Shown here in pieces: positions 62,949 through 64,000 of a DNA stretch of 64,000 nt. The notes below the pieces were generated by a model. That model did not search any database. It saw nothing but the letters and a program-made list of their open reading frames with translations, and was not told the DNA's origin. The DNA is from Alteromonas salexigens (GTDB lineage: Bacteria; Pseudomonadota; Gammaproteobacteria; Enterobacterales; Alteromonadaceae), in the NCBI RefSeq assembly GCF_025628895.1, contig NZ_JAOTJC010000007.1, positions 248,001 through 312,000 of the forward strand, given 5' to 3'. The position numbers were made by a program, and so were the translations under genes. How positions within the stretch are numbered: position 1 is the stretch's first letter; every line of letters begins with the position of its first letter.

Positions 62949-64000
62949 TCAGCCTGCCGGATGCGGCCCTGATAGTACCTGCCGTGCCCGGGTGGCATCA
63001 AACTCGCGGCTGACTTTCATGTACACTGCCCCTTCCTCCGGGCGCAATGTAACTTCCAGCACGCCTGGCACGGTTTTCAGTGACTGGGTAAGCGGGTTGC
63101 TGTCAGCTTCTGTGAACTGCGCATTCATCATCACCCGTTTTACCCGGCTGACTTCACGCAAGCCAAATAACACACCCAGCCAAAGCACGGCGACAATAGC
63201 GCCTATCAGGTAGGCCAGCTCCGCACTCCAGATATCGGTGATAAAACCTGATATCACGCCGCCAAGGAAAGCGCCAAAAAACTGGAAACTGGCGTAGATA
63301 CCCATGGCCGTACCTTTTTCTCCGGCCGGGGCAATACTGGATACCAGGGCCGGGAAGTTGGCCTCAAGATAGTTAAACCCGGTGAAGAACAAAATCACCG
63401 CCACGACTACTATCCACCAGGCATGGTCCTGCATACTCAGCAGGGCAAAAGCACCCGCCATCATCACCACTCCGGCCAGCAGCAGGCTTTTCGGGGTGCG
63501 CCCCCTGGCGGCGCCCATCATGATTATCAGACCCACTATGGAGGCACCCAGCACCGGCAGATACAACGTCCAGTGACTGTCCAGGGTCATTTCAAAGTGC
63601 AGTAACGTGACCGGCAGTTGCACGAACAACAGCGTAATCATCATATGCAGCAACATCACGCTTACGTTAAGCCGCCACAGCTGAGAAGAAAATATCAGTC
63701 GGGTCAGTTGGCCTTGCTGTGGCAAGGTGTCACCACTGCTGAGGACTTCCCCGGTTGGCACCACCCAGATAATAAGCGGCATGCAGGCCACTGCCAGCAC
63801 ACCGGTAATGATAAAGATACCCGCCAGACCCCAGCTCTGGGCAATCACCGGCCCGAGCAGCACCGCAAGGTAAAATGAAAAGCCGATGGCAATACCGATT
63901 ATCGCTAGCACTTTGGCGCGCTGTGATTCGCGACTCACGTCAGTGGCCAGCGCCATTATCGCCCCGGCAATGGCGCCGGCGCCCTGTAATACCCGGCCCA
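62949..64000 (-). CDS. MFS transporter, YajR-like, N-terminus outside the window
   Basis: The frame is open to the right edge, so the first helices are missing. The visible part carries about nine membrane segments. The MFS block GRVLQGAGAIAGAIMALATDVS (helix 4 region, read on past the Met at 63956) confirms that the Met there is internal. After the last helix comes a soluble domain (RVKRVMMNAQF..., VPGVLEVTLRPEEGAVYMKVS), a ferredoxin-like YAM domain found in YajR. YajR-type proteins are proton-driven exporters of unknown substrate. Confidence 0.82.
   Translation of the reverse strand, partial: GRVLQGAGAIAGAIMALATDVSRESQRAKVLAIIGIAIGFSFYLAVLLGPVIAQSWGLAGIFIITGVLAVACMPLIIWVVPTGEVLSSGDTLPQQGQLTRLIFSSQLWRLNVSVMLLHMMITLLFVQLPVTLLHFEMTLDSHWTLYLPVLGASIVGLIIMMGAARGRTPKSLLLAGVVMMAGAFALLSMQDHAWWIVVVAVILFFTGFNYLEANFPALVSSIAPAGEKGTAMGIYASFQFFGAFLGGVISGFITDIWSAELAYLIGAIVAVLWLGVLFGLREVSRVKRVMMNAQFTEADSNPLTQSLKTVPGVLEVTLRPEEGAVYMKVSREFDATRARQVLSGPHPAG

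Overview
The window looks like the chromosome of a marine gammaproteobacterium of the Alteromonadales (Alteromonas and relatives). The evidence is a full MSHA pilus cluster directly upstream of mreBCD-maf-rng-yhdP-nit-tldD, an ArcA regulator very close to the enterobacterial one, a vibrio-type Na+/galactose symporter with gal genes, and a TonB-dependent receptor with long loops. The genus is inference.

Layout. 1-5287: cut-off TonB-dependent receptor, a type II HAD enzyme, two small exported proteins, a PEP-CTERM-like protein, and several decayed copies of a tRNA-Phe tail plus its terminator. 5288-17408: a 12-kb integrated element in the 3' end of tRNA-Phe, bounded by an exact 50-bp direct repeat. 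It carries an integrase with a DUF4224 partner, a second tyrosine recombinase, a ColE2-type replication protein, a DUF262 + HEPN operon, two proteins with PD-(D/E)XK-like nuclease signatures, a lipoprotein, a decayed PEP-CTERM protein, small putative membrane proteins, and four copies of a TTTGTACATGTACAAA-type palindrome. 17361-38795: core genes (tRNA-Phe, yggX, mutY, trmB, rsmC, glgA, a sensor kinase, arcA, pmbA, darP, tldD, nit, yhdP, rng, maf, mreDCB). 39006-52422: the MSHA type IV pilus cluster, in transcription order mshI to mshP, without mshQ. 52745-64000: glpK, a secreted metalloprotease-like protein, ssb, a galactose block (galM, galT, galK, sglT), a lipoprotein hydrolase, and a cut-off YajR-like MFS transporter.

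How the parts work together. The pilus cluster has the extension motor MshE with a c-di-GMP-binding N-terminal domain, the platform protein MshG, the secretin MshL with helpers MshK/M/N, the alignment proteins MshI/J, the major pilin MshA and the minor pilins. The retraction ATPase PilT is not in the window. TldD and PmbA(TldE), which form one protease, are encoded on either side of darP. The gal block couples Na+-driven sugar uptake to the Leloir pathway; galE is not in the window.

The most interesting region is the tRNA-Phe element. It joins integration and plasmid-type replication functions to a candidate two-gene defence operon: a DUF262 protein of the GmrS/ParB-like class and an RxxxxH HEPN protein, nearly touching at stop and start. 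An island-wide palindrome may be a shared operator. Functional statements about this element are inferences from motifs. No database search could be run.
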